A stretch of DNA of 64,000 bases from Planctomycetaceae bacterium (GTDB lineage Bacteria > Planctomycetota > Planctomycetia > Planctomycetales > Planctomycetaceae). The position numbers and the translations under genes are program-made. Each line of letters begins with the position of its first letter. The first letter of the stretch is position 1. The notes under the pieces are model-generated. The model was not told the DNA's origin, ran no database searches, and saw nothing but the letters and a program-made list of their open reading frames with translations. Positions 36,201-44,466 of the stretch are shown one piece after another. The stretch is taken from contig JABISG010000062.1 in NCBI GenBank assembly GCA_018699955.1, forward strand, positions 60,171 through 124,170, written 5' to 3'.

Positions 36201-36695
36201 ACTCCACCATGTGCTGCGCTGACCGAGAACCAGATTCCAGGACTGCTCGGCCGCCTCTGTCGCCGACGGCGGCTGATCGCGCGGGTCAGGCGCTCCCATT
36301 TCAATCCACTTGACGAAATCCGCAATGACGGAATCGGGCAGCTTTTTCTTTGGCGGCATTTCGAACGATTCGTGGCGAAGTGCCTCGATCAGCAGGCTGT
36401 CGTTCACCTTGCCGGGAACGACCGCCGGATCGGTTTCGCCGCCGGCGCGAATCGCGGCGCGGCTATCGACTCGCAACCCGCCCTTAATCTCTGCGGCCGC
36501 TGCCGAATGGCAACTGTAACACTCCTTGACCAACACGGGCCGAATGCGACGCTCGAAAAACTCGTCGCCCTTCTTATCGGCAGCGCACAGTTGGCTCGCA
36601 GAAGCGATCAGCAAACCGAAAACAACGATGGGGCAACTGCCGATCGACGCGCGTCGTATGCTCGAATGCTTCGGAAGTCCTCGTGCCGATGTCAT
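33267..36695 (-). CDS. Large PSCyt1/DUF1549/DUF1553 cytochrome-like exported protein
   Basis: The protein has 1142 residues. A signal peptide (CPIVVFGLLIASASQLCAAD) precedes a planctomycete cytochrome C (PSCyt1) domain with CYSCH at 59-63 and EMPPKKKLPD. The DUF1549 domain (about 180-400) contains CARCHDHKFD, a second CXXCH. A central concanavalin/DUF-like region (about 520-740) follows, then DUF1553 (about 860-1110) ending NTKEFTHCR. Two CXXCH motifs suggest c-type haem attachment in the periplasm. It begins the operon with the DUF1501 gene. It is larger than its relative at 15780-18026 because of the central insert. Function unknown; electron transfer linked to polymer breakdown is speculation in the field. 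Confidence 0.93.
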   Translation of the reverse strand: MTSARGLPKHSSIRRASIGSCPIVVFGLLIASASQLCAADKKGDEFFERRIRPVLVKECYSCHSAAAAEIKGGLRVDSRAAIRAGGETDPAVVPGKVNDSLLIEALRHESFEMPPKKKLPDSVIADFVKWIEMGAPDPRDQPPSATEAAEQSWNLVLGQRSTWWSLQPPAVVSPPKLDQNDWSEKPIDRFILSKLRERKLAPAADADALTLLRRLSFILTGLPPNPKLVHSFPERFTKNADQALAAIIDEFLESPHYGERMARHWMDVVRYTDTYGYEWDNPAKGSWEYRDYLIRAFNRDVGFDQMIREQIAGDLLKQPRIDSADGINESLIGPMFYHMGEHRHGDNEVINGVREEMIDNKIDAFSKAFLAMTMACARCHDHKFDAVSQRDYYALAGVFMTPRWTSRSIEAPEKNKTRIDELRKLRSEIHGELKSVWLQQAASFGEELTAAFIDETEGGSDRHRLWRTALGLSKKSQKPAAATKSFVAATGLDGIKILASRLTSSPTDAAVQTVWKQIAAEWRTANAARRASNAKQFKRLADFETAELPKGWITDGDGMRLGYVTDGTPLIALDGNTVVQDLLPRGYHTHALSSKLPGALRMPRQQDVPGKFVSVELAGGEWSGSIRMADNAFQTEAVKFLDWRQPRWTAFADMGLSNGIQSVSYDLVTSDLNPNFPPRTGVAQVAGKKLPNADIGFDKRSWFSVTEIVTHDQAGVPADDLARFASLFNDAPPSNRRLAAKRIGTWCATAVNNWANNKANTEDVKLLNWLISQSLLNNTASPDSSLAKLVNRYREVEKKLPFPRTVNSMDERNAVAIDYSLNVRGNINERGKRIPRGLLQVFSKHDQVRHSSRSGRLELAEFLTDDQHALTARVYVNRVWQWMFGSGLVRTPNDFGQLGDRPSHPRLLDYLTREFIADGWSTKQLIRRIVLSRSFRQSGRVSNRAATIDPNNRLLHHIPTRRLEAEAIRDSLLAVSGRLNARLYGRPINPHRHSEDPSKRLFSGPLDGNGRRSIYLQVSIMDPSKFLLSFNFPDPKLPTGHRDVTNVPTQALVLLNDPFVLSLAQQWADRLTKEDHQTPDARLQQMFVRALGRPPQKSELARWSALVRSWSTEKDDALMTDQTAWKHVAHTLFNTKEFTHCR

Positions 36696-36910
36696 CGCTG
36701 CGCAATTCTTTCCCGCGAACCGTCAGTGGGTCGCCATGTCGCATCTGCGTTTCGCCTGAAACAAATCCAGGCAAGCCATCACGCGATTCTAACATGTTGC
36801 GCTCCCCTTACGTCTATCGTGCGGCCGTTTTGTGATGGATTCACCGGCGCAGCGACGATGGTCGTGCGGTCAGCCCGCAGTCTGTTCGATTCCAGCCAAT
36901 TTGGCAGCGC

Positions 36911-37180
36911 CTACTCGGGAAGGACGACTGGATCGACAACGGGAAGTGTTCCGTGATTCAAACTGGGAGCGTTCACATTCCCAGTTGACGGGTCAACGAT
37001 GGGCTTGGAATCGCCGTCCACACCGGAATTACCTCCACCAACCGATCCTCCCGGAGCAAGCGGGTCCCCACCCTGAATCACATCATTCATCGGCTGCGGT
37101 GACGGTTGCCCCTCTGAACACCCCGCGCAGAAGAACAAACCCGCCACAATCAACAGCCAACAATAAGAGTCAAAACGCAT
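36911..37180 (-). CDS. Small lipoprotein
   Basis: This 89-residue protein has a short basic start, hydrophobic CWLLIVAGLFFCAG and a lipobox-like CAGC (C21). The rest is low-complexity, Gly/Pro/Asp/Asn-rich sequence with no recognised domain (for example GGDPLAPGGSVGGGNSGVD). GAGGA stands 7 bases before the ATG, which supports it as a real gene. It lies downstream of a small basic ORF on the same strand. Proteins of this kind are common in planctomycete envelopes; no function can be proposed. Confidence 0.75.
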   Translation of the reverse strand: MRFDSYCWLLIVAGLFFCAGCSEGQPSPQPMNDVIQGGDPLAPGGSVGGGNSGVDGDSKPIVDPSTGNVNAPSLNHGTLPVVDPVVLPE

Positions 37181-37221
37181 CGTGTGGTCCTCGAAGTGCT
37201 GAAAGAAGTCTTGTGGAGTCT

Positions 37222-37449
37222 TTAGTCTAAATCGGCTGCCATTCGTTTCGATTTGAATAAACGATCAATCCGACTGGTGCGAATTGGTGGGAACACCTTC
37301 TGCAGCCAGGAAGCGTTAATTCCAATCACGCGAATGAGGTATTGCCGGTACAATACGTTTGGGCTGTGCATGGTGCGCTGCAATTTTCTCTGACACGTTT
37401 TGCGCTTGGGGTCGAACATCTCGATCTTGACGGGGCCGGCGTGATCCAT
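37222..37449 (-). CDS. Small basic ORF of unknown function
   Basis: This 75-residue, Lys/Arg-rich frame (MDHAGPVKIEMFDPKRKT, then YRQYLIRVIGINASWLQ) starts 41 bp upstream of the small lipoprotein gene. A G-rich stretch (GGGGGG, 5 bases before the ATG) may serve as the ribosome-binding site. The composition reads like protein, but I do not recognise it. Without homologues the call is uncertain. It does not overlap the P450 gene if that begins at 37573. The bases between 37450 and 37572 show nothing else. Confidence 0.4.
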   Translation of the reverse strand: MDHAGPVKIEMFDPKRKTCQRKLQRTMHSPNVLYRQYLIRVIGINASWLQKVFPPIRTSRIDRLFKSKRMAADLD

Positions 37450-37572
37450 AAAATCCCCCCAAGTTCCCCCCTTAATATGTCGATGTTGAGCTTAGGTGTG
37501 AGGCGAGACTTCTCTCGCCGAATGCCCAGTCCCTTCTTCTGCATTCCCCCCAAACAACCCGGGCTTCTACTA

Positions 37573-39015
37573 ATGTCGACCGTTCGCACGGCGGGCAATA
37601 CGTCCACTTTGCCGATCACTCGTGGCCGTCTGATGGACTTTCCAGACGATCCGATTGCCTGCATGCGGCAGTTGCACGCCGAGCACGGTGACCTGGCGGC
37701 CTTGGAAGAAGACGGCCAACGCATCGTGTTCGCGTTCGGTTCCCAGTGGAATCAGCATGTGCTGACCGACGAGAAGTCTTTTGTCTCCCGGTTCTTTTCA
37801 TTGCGGGGATCTCGGACCTCGGCACAACGCCGGCTGACAAGTGGTTTGTTGTCGATGAACGGCGCGGAGCACAAGGCAAATCGCCGCATGGTGATGGAGC
37901 CGTTCCAGAAAAAGGTGATTGCCGGTTATTTCGACAACATCTGTTCGTTGACGTCACAGATGCTGGACGATTGGCGAGTTGGGGAAGTTCGCAACATTCA
38001 CGAAGACATGACGCAGTACATGCTGCGAGTGACCAGTTCGATTCTTTTCGGTTTCGATGTGCCTGAGTTGTCGTTTCGCATCGGTGAAATGATCGACCAC
38101 TGGGTTCATCTCAACCATCAAACCGGCATGGGCGCGCTGAGGACCGATGCCAACCTCTCCGATGGATATGAGCGGTTGCTCGAACACGCCGAGGAATTGG
38201 AAGCGGCGATTCGCCAGATGATCGACCTGCGGCGATCCGACTGTGAACAATCGACCGACGTGCTGTCGTTGCTTATTCGGGCCAACGAACAGGATGGTGG
38301 TATCCTCAGCGATGAAAAACTCATCGGCAATGTGGCGTTGCTGTTTGGAGCCGCCCACCTGACCACCGCACATACACTGACCTGGACGCTGTTGCTGCTG
38401 GCCCAACACCCGTCGATTATGCGCGAACTGCATCAGGAAATTTCGTCGGAGATTTCCGGCGCACTGCCGACGGTTGCCGAAGCAAGAGAACTGCCGCTGA
38501 TGGAACGCGTTGTCAAAGAAAGCATGCGGGTGCTGCCGGCTTCCGGTTACTTGCACCGCAACGTTGCCGACTCGGCGCAATTGGGGCCGCTGCAACTTTC
38601 ACGCGGCACGCCTGTTGTCTTCAGTCAATACATCACTCACCACTTGCCGGAGTTGTATCCCGATCCCGACACGTTTCAGCCCGACCGCTGGCTGACGATT
38701 TCGCCATCGCCTTATGCCTATTTGCCGTTCGGGGCCGGTCCCCGAATGTGCATTGGTGCGCCGATGGCGATGATGATTCTGAACACCGCACTGCCGGCGA
38801 TCCTTAAACGGTATCGACTGTCGGTCGTTCCCGGTTCGGAGATCAGCGGGCGGATTGTCTCGTCGATGCTCGGTCCGGTCACCGATGTGCCGATGGCCAT
38901 TTCGCCGCCCGATGGCCAATTCCGCGCCGTACCGGTCATGGGCAACATTCAGTCGCTCGTCAACCTGCCCGAGGTTCCGGCATCGCATGCCGTCGAGATC
39001 CGTCGCGCAGCCTGA
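37573..39015 (+). CDS. Cytochrome P450
   Basis: The protein has 480 residues from the ATG at 37573; the frame is open to 37342, but the conserved N-terminus begins here. The haem-binding loop is FGAGPRMCIGAPMA with C393 as thiolate ligand. The K-helix ExxR is E316-R319 (VKESMRV), and FQPDRW represents the PERF region. The I-helix reads GAAHLTTAHT (259-268): the usual acidic residue of the AGxE/DT motif is leucine (L263), while T264/T265 are kept. No membrane anchor or redox partner gene is near, so electrons come from elsewhere. A monooxygenase is likely, though the altered I-helix suggests atypical proton delivery or a non-monooxygenase reaction. Confidence 0.93.
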   Translation: MSTVRTAGNTSTLPITRGRLMDFPDDPIACMRQLHAEHGDLAALEEDGQRIVFAFGSQWNQHVLTDEKSFVSRFFSLRGSRTSAQRRLTSGLLSMNGAEHKANRRMVMEPFQKKVIAGYFDNICSLTSQMLDDWRVGEVRNIHEDMTQYMLRVTSSILFGFDVPELSFRIGEMIDHWVHLNHQTGMGALRTDANLSDGYERLLEHAEELEAAIRQMIDLRRSDCEQSTDVLSLLIRANEQDGGILSDEKLIGNVALLFGAAHLTTAHTLTWTLLLLAQHPSIMRELHQEISSEISGALPTVAEARELPLMERVVKESMRVLPASGYLHRNVADSAQLGPLQLSRGTPVVFSQYITHHLPELYPDPDTFQPDRWLTISPSPYAYLPFGAGPRMCIGAPMAMMILNTALPAILKRYRLSVVPGSEISGRIVSSMLGPVTDVPMAISPPDGQFRAVPVMGNIQSLVNLPEVPASHAVEIRRAA

Positions 39016-39239
39016 TGGTTGCTCGAAAGCGGTTGGGGAGTTTGCTCTCCAAGTGACCCGGCGGATGTCCCATCGCCCAGTTCGACTGTGGTCATGGCTA
39101 TCAATTCTCCGTTCGCGTGCGGCGCATCGCGGGTTCACCGTTTGGCCAAACTCTCTGTGACACGCGTGACCTTTTGCCTCGGCGACTGGCAGTCGGTATA
39201 GTCGAGGTCTGGCCGGTCAACGATGAATAGGAGTCTGTC

Positions 39240-41828
39240 ATGCGCACCTTCAGTTTCTGCCTGATCGTTGTCGTCGCTTCGTTTCAGTCGGCGACCGCTG
39301 CACCGCCGGAGAGGACTCCCGATCAGGTGACGATGTTCACCGAAGGGAAGCGGCCGATGAACGCCGCGCTCTCGCCCGACGGCAAGACGATGGCGGTCAA
39401 CGTCGTCGGCGGAGAAATCTATCTGTGCGATGCGACCACCGGCGATGTCAAAACCGTACTCAACGGACACTCAAAGTGGGTCTGGCTGGAGTTCTCGCCC
39501 GATAGCAAACTGCTCGCCAGCGGCGGTTCGCAAGACGGGCAGGTTCGGTTGTGGGATGTCGCCGCCGGCAAGGAAATGGCCTTGCTGGCCGAACTTGAAA
39601 CGCAGGTTTCAATGGTTCGGTTTTCTCCCGATGGCAAGACATTCGCCTGCTCCGGCTTTGTGCTGAGCGATCCCGATCGCGACGGGGTGATTACACTGTG
39701 GGACGTTGCAACGCAGACTGTGTCGGCCACGTTCACCGCAAATAATGGTCTGGCCGACATTGCGTTTTCTCCCGATGGCAAGTTCCTGGCAGCGGCCGAA
39801 TACGCGAAGAAGCGGGTGGACCTTGAACCGTTGTCGGAAGTCATAATCTGGAATCTGAAAACCAAGCAGATCGTCAAGCGAATTCCTAATCGTTGCGGCA
39901 CGATGAGCCGCCTCGCGTTTTCGCCGGACAGCAAGACGATCGCAGTGGCAGGATACAACGCCGCGCACATTCTGCAGGCCGCCCATCGCATTGCGCTGTA
40001 CGACACCACCAAGTGGACGTACCTGCGGTCGTGTTTCGGCCACACGCGACGAATTTTCGGCCTTGTCTTTATGGCCAAGGGGCGGCAGTTAATGTCGTGC
40101 GGTTCTGATGGAACGTTGTGTAAATGGGACCCCGCGACTGGCGTGAGAAAAGCAGTGATCGCGACCAAGTCGGGCAACACCAGCCAGTTGACAATCTCGG
40201 CCGATGGGCAGCGATTTGCGATCGTTGCCAAGTCGGCAGAAGTCGTTCGTGTCAACGCCGTGAGGCACACGCCGGGAATTCTTGCATCGCAAAGCGCGAC
40301 GAAGACGACCTCGGCAGTCGGAGCGCTGTCTTTCAGTAGTGACGGTAAGAATCTGGCGGCGGCTCGCGGTCGCAGCATGCACTATTGGGATGCAACCAAC
40401 GGGGCGGATTTGCCACCGCTGAAAATCACCACTTCCACAATTCGTGCGGTCACTCCCGATTTACGATACGCGGTGACCGCTTATCGAACAGTCGATATGT
40501 GGGACGTGGCCACGCGCAAAAAAGTGCATTCAATTCCCAGTTCGAGCCGTGGAACGTATCAGCCGATCTTCTCTTCCGACGGGCAATTGCTTGCCGCATC
40601 CACGCCCGATCAATTGATAAGAATCTGGGAAACGAAGAGCGGCAGATTGTGGTCGCTCTCAGCAGCGCAGTCGCATAGCCATCCCTATCTCGCATTCACT
40701 GCCGACGCGAAGACGTTGATCTCAGGCGAATATGCGAAGGAGGGCCGAATCGTGATCTGGGATCTGCCAGCAGCCGATGCAGGCGAAAAAAAAACGGTTG
40801 CCGAGGCTGAAAAAGACGGGGAGAAGAAGGCGAAGCCGATTCCCGTCAAAGTGACCGCCGGTTTGAAGCAGGCATATCAATTGGTGACCGACGACGAAGC
40901 GACAGTCGGAAATCTGCAGGAAGCCCTCGTGCCCGTACTTGCCGATCTGCCGGTGATCGCGCCGCACACCGGCAAACAAACGCCAAAGTGGCATCAATTG
41001 AATGTGAACCGGGATGCCTCGCGGTTTGCCGTTGTACGGTTCAAGTCGCCGTTGAAAAAGGATGCCGACCTCGAATGGGTGTTCAATGCCCCCAACATGA
41101 CCAACTGGTATATCATTCCCGTCGAAAATTCGATGAAGGGTTTCAGAAACTTCAAGATTGAGCGTGACGTGCGCATAGCGGGCGTGGAATTCCCCGAGAA
41201 CTCCCGGTTACACTTTCAACGTTTGACGGGCGGCGAGATCAAACCGGGCCAGGAATACTTGCTGTGGTTCCGCTTCGATGCCGACAAGCCGATCGAATTG
41301 AAAATGTGCGTGCATCTCAGCGAAGCGGGAACCAACAAGAATGTGAACACATCGACCGACATTGCAAAATCCGTCGGACTGAAGACGCCGCTAACATACC
41401 GCACGCTAAGCAATGTGCCGTTGAAGATTCGTCGCGAATTCAAGCACGGCAAACAATTGAAGCAGATCGCTGTCTCGGCCGACGGCCGGTGCTTAGCGAG
41501 TGTGGACTATCTCAACGGCACGAAAATTTGGGATTTGAAGACGGGCAAAGTGTTGCGGAGTTTTGGCGGCGGCCTGATTGCATTCGCGCCCGATGGTAAG
41601 ACACTTGCGATTGCGCTGGATCCCAAAAAGAAGCGGTCAATTCTGATTGTCGAAACAGAAACCGGAAAGTTGCGACATGAATTGCAGGGGGGACACGTGC
41701 GAAACGTATTGCATTTTGCATTTTCGCCCGATGGCAGTCGCCTCGCGTCCGGCGGCGCGGCCGGAATGGTTGCGTTGTGGGATGTGAAAACCGGCAAACA
41801 GAATTGGACGCCGTTTGATTTCAAGTAG
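39240..41828 (+). CDS. Exported WD40 beta-propeller protein with internal insert
   Basis: The protein has 862 residues. A signal peptide (FSFCLIVVVASFQSATAAPP) is followed by about ten WD40-type repeats (for example FSPDSKLLASGGSQDGQVRL, FSPDGKTFACSG, FSSDGKNLAAARG). A Lys/Glu-rich linker near 525 (AEKDGEKKAKPIP) follows. Next is a roughly 190-residue beta domain, and then three more WD repeats (VSADGRCLASV, FAPDGKTLAI, FSPDGSRLASGG). The insert between two groups of blades is unusual. It is probably a periplasmic scaffold. The gene stands 224 bp after the P450 and 81 bp before the ceramidase-like gene on the same strand. No enzymatic domain was recognised. Confidence 0.88.
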   Translation: MRTFSFCLIVVVASFQSATAAPPERTPDQVTMFTEGKRPMNAALSPDGKTMAVNVVGGEIYLCDATTGDVKTVLNGHSKWVWLEFSPDSKLLASGGSQDGQVRLWDVAAGKEMALLAELETQVSMVRFSPDGKTFACSGFVLSDPDRDGVITLWDVATQTVSATFTANNGLADIAFSPDGKFLAAAEYAKKRVDLEPLSEVIIWNLKTKQIVKRIPNRCGTMSRLAFSPDSKTIAVAGYNAAHILQAAHRIALYDTTKWTYLRSCFGHTRRIFGLVFMAKGRQLMSCGSDGTLCKWDPATGVRKAVIATKSGNTSQLTISADGQRFAIVAKSAEVVRVNAVRHTPGILASQSATKTTSAVGALSFSSDGKNLAAARGRSMHYWDATNGADLPPLKITTSTIRAVTPDLRYAVTAYRTVDMWDVATRKKVHSIPSSSRGTYQPIFSSDGQLLAASTPDQLIRIWETKSGRLWSLSAAQSHSHPYLAFTADAKTLISGEYAKEGRIVIWDLPAADAGEKKTVAEAEKDGEKKAKPIPVKVTAGLKQAYQLVTDDEATVGNLQEALVPVLADLPVIAPHTGKQTPKWHQLNVNRDASRFAVVRFKSPLKKDADLEWVFNAPNMTNWYIIPVENSMKGFRNFKIERDVRIAGVEFPENSRLHFQRLTGGEIKPGQEYLLWFRFDADKPIELKMCVHLSEAGTNKNVNTSTDIAKSVGLKTPLTYRTLSNVPLKIRREFKHGKQLKQIAVSADGRCLASVDYLNGTKIWDLKTGKVLRSFGGGLIAFAPDGKTLAIALDPKKKRSILIVETETGKLRHELQGGHVRNVLHFAFSPDGSRLASGGAAGMVALWDVKTGKQNWTPFDFK

Positions 41829-41909
41829 AGGCCGTTTGAAAGAACCTTCTCCCACGGGGAACGTGGGCCACGAAACCAACCCAGAGAATCTAACAGGAGA
41901 CAGGCACCG

Positions 41910-43376
41910 ATGCCGACGAGTAGCCGTGTTGTAATCACACCGACGTCGCGTTGCCGATTTGGAATCGGTCGCGTCGATATCACGCCGCCGGTTGGGATTT
42001 ACCATCGTTTCTGGGGGGCCGCGTCGCACGATCAGGCAACCGGTGTGCATCGTCCGTTGACCGCGACGGCAGTCATCTTGCAACCTCTGGATGCCGAGGG
42101 CGTTTCCGAACTGCACGTGTTGATTGCTATTGATCATTGCCTGTTCCGCGATGATGACATGCAGTTACTGCGTGATGAAACCGCCCGACTCATCGAAGTC
42201 GATGCAGCGAACATTACGTTTACGTTTTCGCACACACATTCCGGCGGACACATCTGCCGCGCTCGAGCCGACCAGCCCGGCGGTGAGATGATTGGCCCGT
42301 ATCTCGATGGACTGCCCGGAGAAATCGGCAAGGCATTTCGCTCCGCCTGCGATTCACTGCGGACGGCCACGCTGTCCTACGGTCAAACGACCTGCAACAT
42401 GGGCCGGCATCGCGATTTCTGGGACGAAACATCGAGTCAATTTGTCTGCGGGTTCAATCCCGACCTGCCGATGGAGTTGCCGCTCGACGTGGTTCGCGCG
42501 ACGGCAGAAAACGGTGACGCTTTGGCGAGCATTGTGAATTACTCCTGTCATCCGACAACGCTCGCATGGGATAACACGCTGATCAGTCCCGACTATATCG
42601 GTGCGCTGCGCGAGGTGGTCGAACAAGCAACCGATGTCCCTTGCGTATTCTTGCAAGGACCAAGCGGCGATATTGGTCCGCGCGACGGTTTCGTGGGAGA
42701 TACGGAAGTCGCCGACCGCAACGGGCGGCAGGTGGGCTACGCCGCGTTGTCACTCCTCGAATCGATGCCGGCTCCCGAGGCTGATTACCGATATAACGGT
42801 CCCGTAATCTCAGGGGCGACAATCGGCGAATGGGAGTACGCGGCGCAGGATTCGGAACGGCAACGGCAAACGTCCGTCTTTCGGCACCGTCATTGGGACC
42901 TCTCGCTGCCCTATCGCACCGAATTGCAAACGGTCGAGCAGGGGGAGCGGGAACTGAATGAGTTTCTTGCCCAGGAGCAAGCGGCTCGCGAAAACGGCGA
43001 TAATGACCGAGCGGCCGACCAACGCGCGTTGGCCGAACGGAGCCGCCGATTGTTGGAACGATTGCAACCACTGCCGCCCGGCGACTATCCGTTTTCGCTC
43101 GACGTGTGGCAAATGGGCGATGCGTTCTGGGTCGCTGTTGAGGGCGAACCGTATCACGCGCTGCAGCAGGAATTGAACTGCCGATTTCCACAAACTTCAA
43201 TCATCGTCATCGAATTGGCAAACGGTTCGCGCTGCAGTTACCTGCCGACGCGCGAGGCATATGGGAAGTCGCTCTACCAGGTGGATATCGCGCTGCTGAC
43301 AGCGGGTTGTCTGGAGAGAATTACCGATGAACTCGCGACACAAATCGAGTGTAGGCAGGGCGAGCGGGGGGCGTAA
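41910..43376 (+). CDS. Neutral/alkaline ceramidase-like protein
   Basis: This 488-residue protein is related to the N-terminal catalytic domain of neutral/alkaline non-lysosomal ceramidases. It has FGIGRVDITPPVGI at the start, FSHTHSGGH (a zinc-type histidine cluster), NYSCHPTTL and FLQGPSGDIGPRDG. No signal peptide is visible, unlike secreted ceramidases, so it is probably cytoplasmic or exported with a partner. Homologues of this type are widespread in planctomycetes; the amide substrate is unknown and need not be ceramide. A coiled, Glu/Arg-rich segment (about 335-385) is inserted before the C-terminal strands. It follows the WD40 gene on the same strand. Confidence 0.85.
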   Translation: MPTSSRVVITPTSRCRFGIGRVDITPPVGIYHRFWGAASHDQATGVHRPLTATAVILQPLDAEGVSELHVLIAIDHCLFRDDDMQLLRDETARLIEVDAANITFTFSHTHSGGHICRARADQPGGEMIGPYLDGLPGEIGKAFRSACDSLRTATLSYGQTTCNMGRHRDFWDETSSQFVCGFNPDLPMELPLDVVRATAENGDALASIVNYSCHPTTLAWDNTLISPDYIGALREVVEQATDVPCVFLQGPSGDIGPRDGFVGDTEVADRNGRQVGYAALSLLESMPAPEADYRYNGPVISGATIGEWEYAAQDSERQRQTSVFRHRHWDLSLPYRTELQTVEQGERELNEFLAQEQAARENGDNDRAADQRALAERSRRLLERLQPLPPGDYPFSLDVWQMGDAFWVAVEGEPYHALQQELNCRFPQTSIIVIELANGSRCSYLPTREAYGKSLYQVDIALLTAGCLERITDELATQIECRQGERGA

Positions 43377-43452
43377 TCGCCCTGATGGTTTCAATCACTT
43401 TGACACGCACAGAAACTGCATTCACCGGCCGGCATAAAGCCGGCGGCTCGCT

Positions 43453-44415
43453 TTAACGCTCGCGCCAGAGGTCGCCATCGTCGATACCGAGTGCGGTCTG
43501 CGTGTTGGCGATGTCGGCTTTGAATCGGCGTGCATCGACGGGATAACCCTTAGTTGGTTTCAGGTCGGTTTGGTGTGATTGCCAGAATCGATTGAAGCGC
43601 ACCATCGCCAATTCGCGGACATACTTGCTGACCATCGAGGCCAACGCTACCGGCAGATGGGATTCGGCTTTTGCCTGAAAGCGAATGTCGGTCGCTCCGA
43701 TTCGGTAGTCGCTGCGGGCCGTACTCTCGATGCCGCGAAAGATCATGCAGTCCTCGTCGAGCGTTTCGGCTAACAATTCGTCGTAGCGGTTTCGGCCCCC
43801 GTGTTTGTCGGCGACGATGAACGTCGGTTGCTCGTCATCCGGGTTCCAAACACTCCGCAGAAGTCGCAGGCTGATTCGCGACAGCGTCAATCCCTTGCTG
43901 CCGTACTGTCTGGTCAAATCATTGAACCGTCGCGTGAGGACGACATCGCTGCGAATGGCTCGCAGGCGAATGCCGTTCCGTTGGCAACATTCGCTCCAGT
44001 GCGTCGTTATTTCATCAATTGGCCTGGTGTTTTCAGCCGTCGGCAATTGCAAATCAGGACCGTGCAGCCAATGTTCGATATCGGAGCAATCGTGTTCCGG
44101 CGGCGAAAGTATTTCACGCAACTCGCAAAACGTGTTGGGCTTGAGTCCGCACATGTTGAGTGCGCAGAGTACCGATCGTTCGAGACTGGCAATGCCGCGC
44201 GACGGGTTGTAGACCTGTTTGGAGTCGGCGATGTGCAGGCGGTTGCTGCCGCGCGATGGGGATGACTCGACGACATCGGACAGCGCCTCTGTGAGATCAA
44301 AATCGCGCGGATTACCGGGCACGTCCCATGCGGTCACGGTCACCACCAACGGTCCCAAGTTCGGACCGTAACCGGCCTCATCCATGCCAATCAGCAATCC
44401 CACCGCCGCCCCCAT
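43453..44415 (-). CDS. Divergent RNase HII-like protein
   Basis: The protein has 320 residues with an RNase H-fold start, IGMDEAGYGPNLGPLVVTV, equivalent to the DEAGRG motif of RNase HII (D12, E13). It continues with ADSKQVY (the DSK motif), FIVADKHGGRNRYD (a candidate third acid, D203), and FQAKAESHLPVALASMVSKY, matching the ASxxAK helix. It is about 100 residues longer than bacterial RNase HII, with an insert at about 90-190, and a glutamate stands at the fourth acidic position. It probably acts on RNA-DNA hybrids, but the divergence leaves room for another nuclease role. It converges on the ceramidase-like gene 76 bp away. Confidence 0.8.
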   Translation of the reverse strand: MGAAVGLLIGMDEAGYGPNLGPLVVTVTAWDVPGNPRDFDLTEALSDVVESSPSRGSNRLHIADSKQVYNPSRGIASLERSVLCALNMCGLKPNTFCELREILSPPEHDCSDIEHWLHGPDLQLPTAENTRPIDEITTHWSECCQRNGIRLRAIRSDVVLTRRFNDLTRQYGSKGLTLSRISLRLLRSVWNPDDEQPTFIVADKHGGRNRYDELLAETLDEDCMIFRGIESTARSDYRIGATDIRFQAKAESHLPVALASMVSKYVRELAMVRFNRFWQSHQTDLKPTKGYPVDARRFKADIANTQTALGIDDGDLWRER

Positions 44416-44466
44416 TACGCTGACAGATATCGCTTGCGGTTTCGCATCCCTTCGACGTCAAAGCGT

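Noticed and set aside
43428..43444. Hairpin GCCGGC-ataaa-GCCGGC between two convergent genes
   Set aside because: The stem is only 6 bp and no T-run follows on either strand. GCCGGC is self-complementary and frequent at this GC content, so it was not called a terminator.
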